A stretch of DNA of 64,000 nt from Metarhizium brunneum (lineage: Eukaryota > Ascomycota > Sordariomycetes > Hypocreales > Clavicipitaceae): positions 1,364,001-1,428,000 of the forward strand of contig NC_089423.1 of assembly GCF_013426205.1 (NCBI RefSeq), in the 5' to 3' direction. Positions 14,639 through 28,892 of this stretch are shown piece by piece (positions within the stretch are counted from its first letter, which is position 1; each line of letters begins with the position of its first letter). The notes below the pieces were generated by a model. It was not told the DNA's origin. It made no database searches and saw nothing but the letters and a program-made list of their open reading frames with translations. A program made the position numbers and the translations under genes.

Positions 14639-15426
14639 GGTCACAACCTCTCCTCGACATTGCCTGCCATCTTGCGGCTGCTTTCCCCTGACCCCGGATC
14701 CCTGCATGGCTTCGACTGGAACATGGGGTTACACTCGATGCGTTCTCGCAGATGTACATACAATTAATGTATATACATTGTCTGCATGCCCGTCTTTGCA
14801 TCTCCAAAATGCAACAGGAGACGTTGCGGCTAGCGGTAGACGAAAGCCACCATTCGGTACGCCACAATTCCCCATCAAGAAGTCATGTCGACATTGACCA
14901 AGAGTGAGTCTCAACCGTTCTTTTGGCACCCTTGGTGATCCGTATAACGGCCCAAATTAGGTCCAGATGGAAGGGACCTTTACCAAAGACCCGCCAATGA
15001 CCAGGCTATAGTCCATGACCCCAGTCATTATCCCCGTAACCTTGTCCATCTGGCAAGGCCGGAAACAGCGGGAATCCACGCGAAAATGCCAAACTGGGCT
15101 GTGAAGAACGACCCTAACCGCCCAAGTAGGATACAGAGCAAACTGCTGTTGGGGTCCGGTCCGCCAGTATGCTCCCTTGCCCGCACCAGCCATGACTGGC
15201 AGCCGCAAAAGGCAGCCCAAGACACCCATGCATGCAAACAAAACAAACACGCATACTGTACTCGGTACAGACAGACACAATACAGGCACAAAGTGGGGAA
15301 GCATGGATGGCACGTCGTCGTCGACTGCCGACAGTTGATGATGCCTCCTAGTGGGAAATCTTGCTCACTGTGGAGAAGAGCCAGTGATGAGCAACTACTC
15401 GGTGCTACTTTACTCCATATGCGTAT

Positions 15427-15464
15427 GTATGTACATACGGAGTACATACATACATACATACATA
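15427..15464. repeat. GTATGTACATAC palindrome plus (CATA)n
   Basis: The exact 12-bp palindrome occupies 15427-15438. It runs directly into CGGAGTACATA and then a (CATA)n microsatellite of about five units. The TACGGAGTA motif, which recurs elsewhere in the window, overlaps the end of this palindrome. Confidence 0.85.
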
Positions 15465-16806
15465 GGTGCATACAGAACGACTGTATGCATGGATGACGGT
15501 GCCTGATATGCTACATATTGGGGCCATGTTTCTCTAGGGCAGCGGCGGCGTTGGCTTGCTGTGGCTGTCTCTAACGGCTTGAAGCAAGCGGCGGCGTAGG
15601 CTGCTAGTTTCTCGGTATTTGTGTGGTACTTAGGTTGGCCGATGAGCCACAAACGCCGAAGCTGGGCTTTATCGTCTGTCCCACAGGCCATGGCTTGAGG
15701 CCACTCGCGGAGCTGGGCCGGACCTGATCTTTTTCGGAAAGTCGTTTGATGCCTTTTCCTGCCCTGGATAGGTGTGCCGTAACGCGACGCGTTCTCTTTC
15801 TCTTCGTTTCCGCTATATGGCATAGCCCCCTCCCCCGGTTGCCGCAGCCCTGGCATGTAAGTGACGTAGGTGTAGGAAGTCGGCCATCTTTGGGGTGGGT
15901 GGCTTTCCTGCGCCGGCTGGCAAAACGGCGTCCCCAGTCCCCAGTCCCAAGCAGCAAGTTCGAACATGTCTTATCTTCTGATACGGAATAGATGAATATA
16001 CTCTGGATTGCTCACGCAACTTGTTAAACCACGGCCCCCTTACCGACGGGGCCCCTCCTGCCCGAAACCGCGCCCCCCCCCGCCGTGACTCTCTTCGTCT
16101 CAAGTTGAACAGATGCTCATGACGTTGCGCCAAAAACCAAGCCACTTGCCTAGCTGCCTGGCTCATCAAGCAACGAACGAGACTAAAAAAAACACATCAA
16201 CCCACGGCCTCTCTGTCAATGCTAGAATCAGACCACATTGCCCCCAACACAGGCAAGGACGGGTTTTGGTTTTGTGCTCGTCCCCTCCCATCATCTCAAA
16301 CGTCATCCGCACTCTAAAGCGCGATCCAATCGTCGCAAACCCCAAACTAGGAAACAGGCGCGTGTCGCGGCAGCAAACGGGGGGCAAAACGAAGTGTGGG
16401 AACGATTAAAGCAAAGTAAATTAGTATGTGCTACTAGTACTGGTAGCAGTACTTGAAGGAAGAAAAGAAGAAGAAAGAGAAAAGCAAAGAAAACACCAGG
16501 TTCCTTGTACCGGGCCGTGCGGCCATGTCACTGCCGGAAGATCATTGTCTGTGGTGTAGCAAGTGCCAGCACTGAGACAGCAACCACATGGCAAGACGAC
16601 GGAACGGAACCTAGTCGCGGCGTCGTGGGTGCAAGTCTGCTTTCAATGTTCGCGTAGGTATGTACATGTAGTAGCTTCCCGCTAGCCAACGGCCGTATTT
16701 ATCCCAGCTTTTGTAGTGTATTTTTTATTACTTTTTTCTTCTTTTCCAAATTACTTCACTTTTGCAACGCTGCTAGCATGGCATCTGGGTCGGCCACGTG
16801 CAAACA

Positions 16807-16852
16807 AAGTGCAAGTGCAAGTTCATACAAGTGCAAAGTGCAAAGTGCAAGT
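16807..16852. repeat. AAGTGCA tandem and interspersed repeat
   Basis: Five to six copies of the 7-bp unit AAGTGCA, mostly head to tail with short interruptions. No coding function is seen. Confidence 0.85.
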
Positions 16853-19753
16853 CGTTTGGCCAGCCCCGCGTGATTGGCCAGTTGGCCCGTAGCCGCCTAG
16901 CGCGTTCCAGGTGAGTGGTTCCCTGTGCTGTGTGCTCTCGCCTTCTCGTGTGGAAATGGGGTCTCGCTGAGATTGCCATGTCTTGCAATACGTGCGGCCG
17001 TACGGAGTCCGCGCTGGGGTAATTACCCGCGCGAGTTGACCGTCGGCCTTTTTTTTTTTTTAATCGCTTACGGAGTGCCTGATTGAGATGATTTGGTTAT
17101 CTGCGGCGTCGCGTGGCGATGGGAACCCGGTGGACGATTTCTTGTCGGCCGGAGGGAAATGTCCTCTTGGTGTTTATGCCAGCCGGGTTTCCGGTGATGC
17201 TTCTCTGCCAAACCCGAACCATGGTGCCTGTGGGATTTTACTTTATTATTATTTTTTTTAACTTCAACGACACTGTTTATTTACAGTCTTTGGTATTGGC
17301 TCTTTGTCTGTCTTGTTGCGTAGTGCCCCCTTTTCTTTAGTTCTGCCATGAATAGATCCTGTTGGCTGTTCGTCGCCGTTGTTGGCATGTCGTGGTATTG
17401 TTCATCATCATGTTTAAAGTTTGTCCATGGACGGAGCATCTCAGGTGAATACTGGATGGGTTTCCACCTGTGTTACTCGGCCACGTTCCCCACGTCGGCG
17501 AGGGCCGAGGAGACGGAGCAAAAAAAACAAAAAAATCAGCCGTTTCAGTTGGCTTGAGAGCTAGAACGGTCTGTATCACGACATCTTTTTTTCTTCTACT
17601 TCTTCTCTCCTGCATCTCGGAGACTTGTCTGAGTCCGTACCCATATTTCTCTTCAATGTTCCGTCTCTGCCCCTCAGTTCACTCACGTGAATCGTTAGAG
17701 TTTCGGCATTCCCATGGCCCTCTTCTGGGCGCACATCCAGCCATATCTCGTTCCGAGAGGCACCAAAGAACGCAACCCCATCATCTCCACTGCGAATCAG
17801 ACTCTGGGTTTAACTCCGGATCGAAACTAACTGGAGCCCTGGGGCCACTGGCTCCGAAAAGATTCGCCTAGGCGGGCTGACTAAACGAGAGAGACCACTT
17901 AGCAAACGGACAGAAAAAAAAATACAACCTTGGAGACAAACGCGGGGCGCCTCTTTCGACTCCGTCTAGACATCGTACGGCAACGTGGTACGGAGTCCTT
18001 TGGGCAAAAGATGAGCAGTGGCTTGCCATGGCGTTGAGCCGTGCCAGTCGTTTTTGCCTGCCGCCTTGGGAGCGAATGCGATGCCCAATTTCATTCTCTA
18101 TGCACAGCATACGTTGGCCCCCCCGCGTGATGCAGTGTGCCCACGGCATGGCTGTTGCTTCTCTGTGCGACAAGATTACGTCGCGTGGCATCACGTACCG
18201 AGTCCTCGAATACTACTAGCACTACTCCCTACTTGGACAAGAAATGTTTCAACGACTCTGCCAAAAAGCGGAGGCATCCTACCCAAGTAAGTAGTACATA
18301 CATATGTACAAGTCGACGTCTTATTCTGGTACCCGGTATTTGATCAAGACCACCTCTCCCCATATTGCCCGATGGGGTGTGTTAATTTTACCAGCCCGAT
18401 CTGCTGCAAGGACGAAATTACTACATCCAATGGGTCTGCCCAAAGTGCCGTTTCCCTATCGGCTGTTTGGCGTGGCCGGGGTGGGTGTATGTACTACCTG
18501 TGACCCGCCACAGCACGAATAGTATCCCCAAGGAAACAAAGTACATGGAAACAGACGCATGATTGACGAATTGTTTTTTTTTAGCGCCATCTTGGGGCCG
18601 TGTTGATCAAAGGCAGGCAGATAGACGGAGGAAAACTGGCAAATAGCGAGATGGACAAAAAAAAAAGTCCATCTTAGCGCGTGCCCGAGGCTGCGCGTCC
18701 TGAGACGAGACCGGCGTCCGTTTCTAGCCACCCCCGGCTTCTTGCCTCCCAAACGGTTTTCCCGTTCTGGGTCGACGTTTCTGCTCCACTGCTCGAGAGG
18801 GGATGCCACATGTAAGTTGAGCGGAGGTCGGAAGGCAGAGGAAAAAGGCCCACGGAAAATCGTCAGGGTCAAGGCTTGTCAGAGAGAGGGACTACTCGTC
18901 TCTCTCGAGATTGCCTTTTTGCACCCCTGGTTTAAGTTTTTTTATCTTATTTTGTTTTATGTTTTTTTCATAGTGGTTCGTACTTTGGCAAGGACGAGAA
19001 AGGCATGGGCCTGGTTTGAGTCCGCACTATGCCTCTTTTCTTTTTGACTTTACCATGACGTGCTGCCAGCTTGTCTGGCGAGGGTTTCAAGAGCGCAGAG
19101 ATAATACAGTACATCTCTTCTCTGGTGGTCGGCTGCCGATTGGATCATTGCCGTCATTTTTCTCTGCCATGGCCCTAGGCGAGACAGGATAAACAGGGCC
19201 TTGGGAGCTTAACCGGCCGTCGACCCATAAACAACCGAAGAAGGAAAAACCTTGCCGTTGATCCTCAATCCTAGCACCTGGAGAGCCAATGACCCATCAA
19301 CCTGGTCCTGGAAACCCATTCAGGGGTGCTCAAAACCTAATCACCTCTTGGCCTTTTCCCACTAGGTCGAATGGTGGGCCGATTCCCCCCTTCCCTCCCT
19401 CAGCCTTGACGGGCTTGACGCGATGCCTCGAATACGGGAATGGGCAACTGGGTCCTCCTGCCTTGTTAAAGTGGCCGACGGTGAGAAGGGCGAGAGAACG
19501 GGCTGGGCCTGCTCGGGGCAATACGCCGAGTTGGCCAAGCCCCGGAATCTTCACAATCGGCCACGGAGACCCTGTTTCTAAACATAAATCCCATCAGCAG
19601 GCCGGAGCGGTCCGCCAAGAGCATTGAATGCTCCGGGAGTCCGTTCCTGCAATGGCACTCTGGTAGTGACAGCTTGCATTGTCTGGGCCAACGGTGATAT
19701 CGACAAGGAAGCGGCCGGGCAACCTTGGACGATTCAGAGACACAGTAACGCAT

Positions 19754-19765
19754 GTATGTACATAC
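19754..19765. repeat. GTATGTACATAC palindrome
   Basis: Another exact copy of the 12-bp palindrome, with no supported gene nearby. Confidence 0.85.
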
Positions 19766-20179
19766 ATCCAACCCGTCACCATCTATTAGTGTCGCAGCTG
19801 CGCATGACCCCGTGACGAGAAAAAAAAACGAGAGGGAAGAAGCATTCAAGCAGGCCCAGGCTAGTGACTCCGTACGGAGTATTGCCTGTCCAATTGTGCC
19901 CTTCCGTGTCAGCCACCATGCATGCATGCACTTGGACGCCGGGAAAGCTGCCCGTCAACAGGCCCCCCCCTTCTTTCGAAAGCGCATCGCAGGGTGCAGT
20001 GCCGCATCGTAAAGTCTTTTGCTCTGGTGGACTGGCAGCAGCCAAGGCACGACGATGCGTCTAGGCAAAGGACAGTTAGTTCGCGGCGTTGAAGCGCATC
20101 GCAGAGTGCGCCCATGGGCCATGGCATGCTGCATGAGCAGACAGGCAAGGCCCGATGGTGCATGAATTTCAAAGTGCCC

Positions 20180-20210
20180 TCCATGTCCTCCATGTCCTCC
20201 ATGCTCCTCC
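20180..20210. repeat. TCCATGTCC 9-bp tandem repeat
   Basis: Three near-identical 9-bp units. They create repeated His-Gly-Gly on the minus strand inside an otherwise unconvincing open frame. Confidence 0.85.
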
Positions 20211-21593
20211 GCCGGCTTCGCTACCCGTATTCCGCCAACTTTGTGCCGGGGCCTATTTTGCCAATTGTCCCGAGTACGGCATCTCTCGTCTCGCGTCTCG
20301 CGTCTAGAAAACAAACACTCCTTGGTTCGACTGACGTGTCGCCGGCCACTTGCACTCTGCATCATCCCACGCGGTTCCTGCCCGGTGGCTGCGCCGGCAT
20401 CGACACCGTCGTGATAGTGTCGGATTGCACCACGGAATCCAGCGCAAAGAGGCCAATGGCTTTGGTGCCAGGCCATCTGCCGAACCATGAGCCCGGAGGC
20501 CAAGTATCGAACATCCCAGGGTGTGAGAAGCTTTGTCGGCACTGGGACTCGCCCTGTGTAACCGTCTGGAAAGGCAATCCAGAAGATCGTCATCGCCCAT
20601 CTACCATAACAATGCTGTCTCGGCCGACTCGCAAGACAGACGAGTGCGCCGACGGCCAGTCAGCAAGCTGACTGGTCCCAGAGTGCGCCTCTGACGAAAA
20701 GCCAGCCAGCCTTCAGCCAGGGAAGAAGGGCCACCAGTTTCGAATCTCTGCGGGGAGGCGAGGCCTCGTGCCAGCCCAAGGTCCAAGCTTCAAGACGACA
20801 TGGACGAAGCGGATGAACCATCGTCGTCGTTGGCGCCTCCCTCCATGTCATGTCCCCATGCCCTTGCCCTTGACCCCCTTCCAAACAACCTTCCATTTCA
20901 TCAAAATCTAAGACCTTTCTAGGCGAGACCTGTTTATCAGAAACATCCTTTGCCTTGGGAGCAAAGATAGTGCTAGTAATAGAAGCGAGCACGGGCAACT
21001 AATTTAGAACAATCCCTCCATTGAAACCCTGCTCAGACAATAAACTGAGCTCAACTTTAGAATCTATCGTGTTTCAACTGAACAAGGCCCCCTCGCGCCT
21101 CGCAGCTTTCGCCTTAATGAGGCAGGAGGAGACAAAGTCATTTATGACCACTGTACTACTCCGCAGTGCATTTGCATCATGTACATACAATCATCGTCTG
21201 GCACCGACAGGCTGCAAACATAACATCACTACAGGCGACGTAAGAAACCTCCGCATGTGTCATATCCTTGTTCGTAGTGACGAAACGGAGTTAAGAGGAC
21301 CACCAAGGCTCATCTAGCTTGAGCTAGGCAAGGCATCGCCTTCCACGGTATTCTTTCGTGGAGTCTTGACTAGCCCTGGGCAGAAGCGAGTCAGGCCAAG
21401 GTGACCGGCCGCTAACTGAGAAACAGTCACCGTCTACCAAGTATGTCTGGTCTGGTACTTTGCCACAGCCTCATGTACAATCCTTAGTGCCGTGTGCTGC
21501 ACTTGGAGGACACGCCGGCCGAGAGGGTCAACCAATAGAGGCAAAATGTTGGAGATACGGACCACTCTTAACAGAGTAATGCACATTGCCATC

Positions 21594-21611
21594 TACCTAC
21601 CTAGGTAGGTA
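21594..21611. repeat. 18-bp perfect palindrome
   Basis: TACCTACCTAGGTAGGTA is self-complementary over all 18 bases. It has the same AGGTA/CCTAGG theme as the palindrome at 12946 and the AGGTAC elements near 62107. Confidence 0.85.
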
Positions 21612-24523
21612 TCTTTTGCATCTTGGCCTCTTGCGGGGTTTGTACTTGATATTCGCTACGTACAAAGTACCCTAATCGTCTGGGTTCGTTTCGGTGGTGC
21701 AAAGTCAAAGCTCGTACATGGCAGCAGGCTGGCCGCCTGTCAAGTTTCTGTCAAACGACCTGGCCCTGCTGAATGGATAAATAAGGCTTCTTCTATCCAA
21801 CCGAGTCTGAGAGTCCAAGCGGGAAAGATCGTCTCTCGATTCATCAGCGGGAACGACTCGAGGTGCAGCACTGGTAGCACTAGCCAGGCCAACCGAGAAC
21901 TCCGGTCCATGCAAACTACATAGCTCTCTAACCCCCGTTGGCATAGTCAGAGGTACTTGGATACCTCGCCTCCTACATCAGACAGTTTGCCGCGTGTCGT
22001 CCGCTGGTCCAAGGAAACATTGACAGTGAGCATCGAAAGCAGTGCTCACGTTGCCACCTGATTGGGTACCCGTTGTAATCTTGCCGTTCTGGAACCTGGC
22101 CTGGTTGTGACGTGTTTCTTTTCGAGGAATTGTTTTCTAAAAAAAAACCGCTTTATACCCATTCTAGGGAGTATACGCGAAAGGCTGTGTCTTGAGCCGA
22201 TGCGGCACTGCAATTTGCAATTTCCATTTCGCAAATCAAAGCTGATCGCCCTGTCAAATTCGTGAGCATGGAGCAGCAACGGCTGCCCTTCGGGATATGT
22301 GGCTACCGGACAGGGGTTTGTGGCAGACATGATCGTCTAGACATGGGGCCTTAAGCCGGGGGGGGGGCTGGAGGCCTGGAGCTGGTGCAGCGCACTTGGA
22401 CAGGGTGAAAGAGACACAGAGACGAATGCCGAACAGCCCAAGATCAAATGACCAGGACGGTCGTCGATTGTAGACGCCATTTGATGACACTCAATGTCGT
22501 AGTCCCCTGGTTCCAATGGCGTGCGCCAAACTGCATGCCGGGCTACCAGCTTTGTCTCCCATCTTGGGTTGTCATTCAATCGCCGTCGGCCCAAATGACA
22601 AATATCACTGATAGACCGCAAGCAACACCAGAGGCGAAGGGACCGGTGCCCTGTTTTTCCGATGCCGCCATAGTCGCGCTTGAGCCGGGCTCCAGACGTC
22701 AAACCAGTCGGAGGTGTAAGCAACATGGCGCTATTCCGTATCGACGTGTCTCTGCAAGCAAATAAGCTTTTCAGCGGCCTGTCTCTTGTGCCGCTGGCCT
22801 AGGTGATGCATTCAGGCCGAAGCACACGCAGACTTGATCGCCAAGATATGACCCTGAAATAGCATACTATTAAGTGGTGAGGAGCCAGTGTCAAACCGGT
22901 GTGAAGCAATGGGAAATGTTTGACAGACACAACCCAAGACATGGCCTTGGCCCTCCTGCTGCGGTTTGCGAGCTGACAACCGTCTCATTACGAAGATGCC
23001 ACGGTTTTGGGCTGACGTTGTACTCCGTACGTTGTAAAGAATTGGTGCAACTTGTTGGATGGCCAGATGGATAGATTTCCACTCCCCATCAGCACCATAG
23101 GGGCTCCATTCCTGAAAGCTCGCCATTGTTCTCCTGCATGCTGCACTTCGCAGTGAAATTTAGATAAAACAAGCAATCACAACATGACCAGTCGGCCACA
23201 TGCAAACCTAATTGGCGTGGCCTGGATTGGTGTTTGGCGACACGGCGAACGCTCGATTGCAGGTACTAGCGTCATTAGGCTGCAGGTCCAGCGGTTGCTC
23301 GAGTCACGAACTTGCATTTCGGGAGCTACCCTCTGTGTTTCGTACCGAGTCCAAGACAACAAATTGCTGCGGGTGATGAACTCAGTAGGCCGCACCGCCA
23401 GTACGGGACGAGGGCATCGGCGCTGTGGTAGTACCAGCGCCGCCGAGAGCTCTAATACGGGCGCAGCGGTGGCTGTTCAGTTTCTGTCTTGATATTTCGG
23501 TCACATACGCTCCAGTGTTTAGCCCCAACGGTTCCTCGAGTCTTGAAGTCGGTGAACTGTAGAAGCTGGCTAGCTCGTGCCCCCTTCCACCTGAAGCTCG
23601 ACGCAGCTCCGTGCCCAGGCTGACCCTGCCAATTGCCAATTGAGCATCTCACTACTCCGTACGGCAGCGGGAATATTATGGAGAGATTGTCAGCTGCCAT
23701 CAGTTGGACGATAGCACGTTCTCCAGTGGTATGGGGCGTCTCCACCTTCACTATCTTTTCTTGATAATAACTGGTAGTTTCTGCGATGCTCTCTCAATCA
23801 CCCCGCATACCACTCTCATCCAGAGGAGTCAATCTCACCTTTAGAGAATCAGGCCCTGTCTGCACTCCATACTTCGTACTCCGTACCAGAGGCACTTGCA
23901 GAGAGACAACCCCTGGTATAGCTAGCACATGCAGGAGAGATGCAGCAGACGCGGCAGGACAAGAGCCAGTCAGAATTGTGCACCACCGGGAGCCACCCAT
24001 TGCCTAGACGGGATTACGGAGTATCGCGACTAGTCCTAAGATGGTACTGCTTGAGCAGACGTGGTATTGCCCATGGGGAGCCAGCGGAAGGTGCCGCTGC
24101 ACCTGTTCGTGCTGTTGGTGCAGTGGTTTTGAAAATCGGAACATTGGGGATGCGGCAGCTCGAGACCAGGTGCGGTACGCGTGTCTTGAACGCCGTTGAG
24201 AGTGTGAGAGTGGCATCCGGCCGCCCAGTCTACCCGTTTGCTGGGTTCCCGGCTGTTACGTGGCGAGGTAGTAGTAGGAGTAGTATTGCCACGTTGAACC
24301 CGAAGATAAACCAACTTGATGACCAACGGAGCGGAGACAATTCAGAGCCGGTCGCTAGGCCGGCAATGGCACTGAGACCGTCATTCCGACTAACTCGGCG
24401 ACGACAGGCGTAGTTGGGTGCTTCGCTTGATGAAGCCAGTCCATGGCCCCAACGGGCTTTGCCATGCGGTTTCATTGACTGTTGCATTTGGTTAGCTGCT
24501 GGCTTTTCTCAGCACAGGGAAAC

Positions 24524-24555
24524 ACATGTACATATGTATGTACATACGTATGTAT
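24524..24555. repeat. Compound TACATA/GTATGT palindromic element
   Basis: Overlapping palindromes ACATGT, ACATATGT, GTATGTACATAC (24536-24547) and ACATACGTATGT occur in 32 bp. This is the densest copy of the family in the window. Confidence 0.85.
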
Positions 24556-25700
24556 TGTTAGCTGGCGGCAGTTGCTTGGCGTGTGTTTTATTTTCTTCTT
24601 TCCTTGAGAGGCTGTGGCTAGGCTATCCCAACACCTCTGATCTCTGCGTGCTCATTGTCTGTCTCTGGAGGTCGTGGTCCTGTTGTCTAAGGAGCGAACG
24701 CCCCCCTCCCATTGCGTACAGTTCCACCCTTGCCATTGCTCTCGGTGGATTCGAGAGCCCGGCGATGTGCTCGCAGCTCGGCTATCGCAAGGCTCCTAGT
24801 GTTGTTGTAGTTCAAACGGCGGATCATTTCTTGGTTATTTATCCCAGATATTGTCAAAAAGAAAAAGCAAGTGGATGATACCGTAGCATCGCTTTCAAAG
24901 CAACAAGTAAAAGCATGCTGCGTACATAGCAGGTAGTATCTTGCTTTGATTGTGTTTGCTTGGTGTGGCGTGGCTAAAGTTACTTGGGCAGTCTGTCAGT
25001 GGGCCAATCGGCACACAAGATGTTACGGTACGTACCTGGCATATGGCTAGCCGCTTACTTCCTAGGCACGTACTCTGTGCATTCAATTTCTTAATACGGA
25101 TGGGGGTATATTTACCAATTGCATAAAGTAAGTAATTCTTGCAGAGAAGGTGTATGTGCATTTCTGCTTCGGAAGGCCCTGTGGTATAATGGTATAAGGC
25201 GAGAGAGATGGAGGCAGAGATAGGTACTTACAGACAAACACCGACTGACAGGCCGGATAATCAGACGTGTGGCCCAGCCTAGCCGGGATATTCGTGAAAT
25301 ATTGACTACTAGCAGGACAGATTCTCGAGCTCGCAAGCTTTGCCGGGCCATGAGGAGCCTGCTTGGTTGCTGGTGGTCTCTCTGGTCATATTTCACCATG
25401 CGATGACCCCTGTTGCTGGTTGGGGCTCCTACTTGGGGTGGGAACTTGGAGCATTTGGGTAGGAGCACCCTGGCAAATAGCAAGGCCTTGGTTTGTCCCC
25501 CAGTCCCTCAGGTCCCTCACTAAGTTAGTGCGCAGGCCACACTGCCTGGTTCCTTCCGGCTCTTCGGTACCTCTGCGCCTCTGGAGGCAAAGTACCCGCC
25601 CTGCTCCTTCCTCGTACCTCACGCTCCCAGAACTGGGTCCACTCCCTTGGGCTAGGCTGCACTCCTCCACCCCGGCTCTTGCCCCTGGCCTCCGGGAAGT

Positions 25701-28892
<3,192 letters not shown>

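Larger units (their letters stand above)
6001..16000. other. Gene-poor DNA, central part
   Basis: No supportable gene was found. Scattered short palindromes of the GTATGTACATAC type and TACGGAGTA-type motifs are frequent (examples near 6635, 7511, 8810, 9515, 10005, 11675, 12090, 14607 and 15427). Open frames on either strand do not exceed about 190 codons, and their translations are not recognisable. Decayed transposon or gene remnants cannot be excluded without a similarity search. Confidence 0.6.
16001..25700. other. Gene-poor DNA, right part
   Basis: No supportable gene was found. The longest open frames (about 210 codons near 20.0-20.6 kb, on both strands over the same DNA) have no recognisable domains and are partly built from a 9-bp tandem repeat. 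TACGGAGTA-type motifs are particularly common here (17001, 17988, 19869, 23022, 23652, 23878 and 24016). The block continues into the probable promoter of the C2H2 gene. Confidence 0.55.

Noticed and set aside
14581..15480. CRISPR-like array from repeated TACATA elements
   Set aside because: Units are short microsatellite and palindrome motifs without regular spacers, and the organism is a fungus.
19955..20671. Long open frames on both strands over the same DNA (212 and 185 codons)
   Set aside because: Mutually overlapping and partly made of a 9-bp tandem repeat; no recognisable protein.
25180..25260. tRNA-like start with an A-box match (TGGTATAATGG)
   Set aside because: No matching B box (GGTTCGANNCC), anticodon arm or acceptor stem follows.
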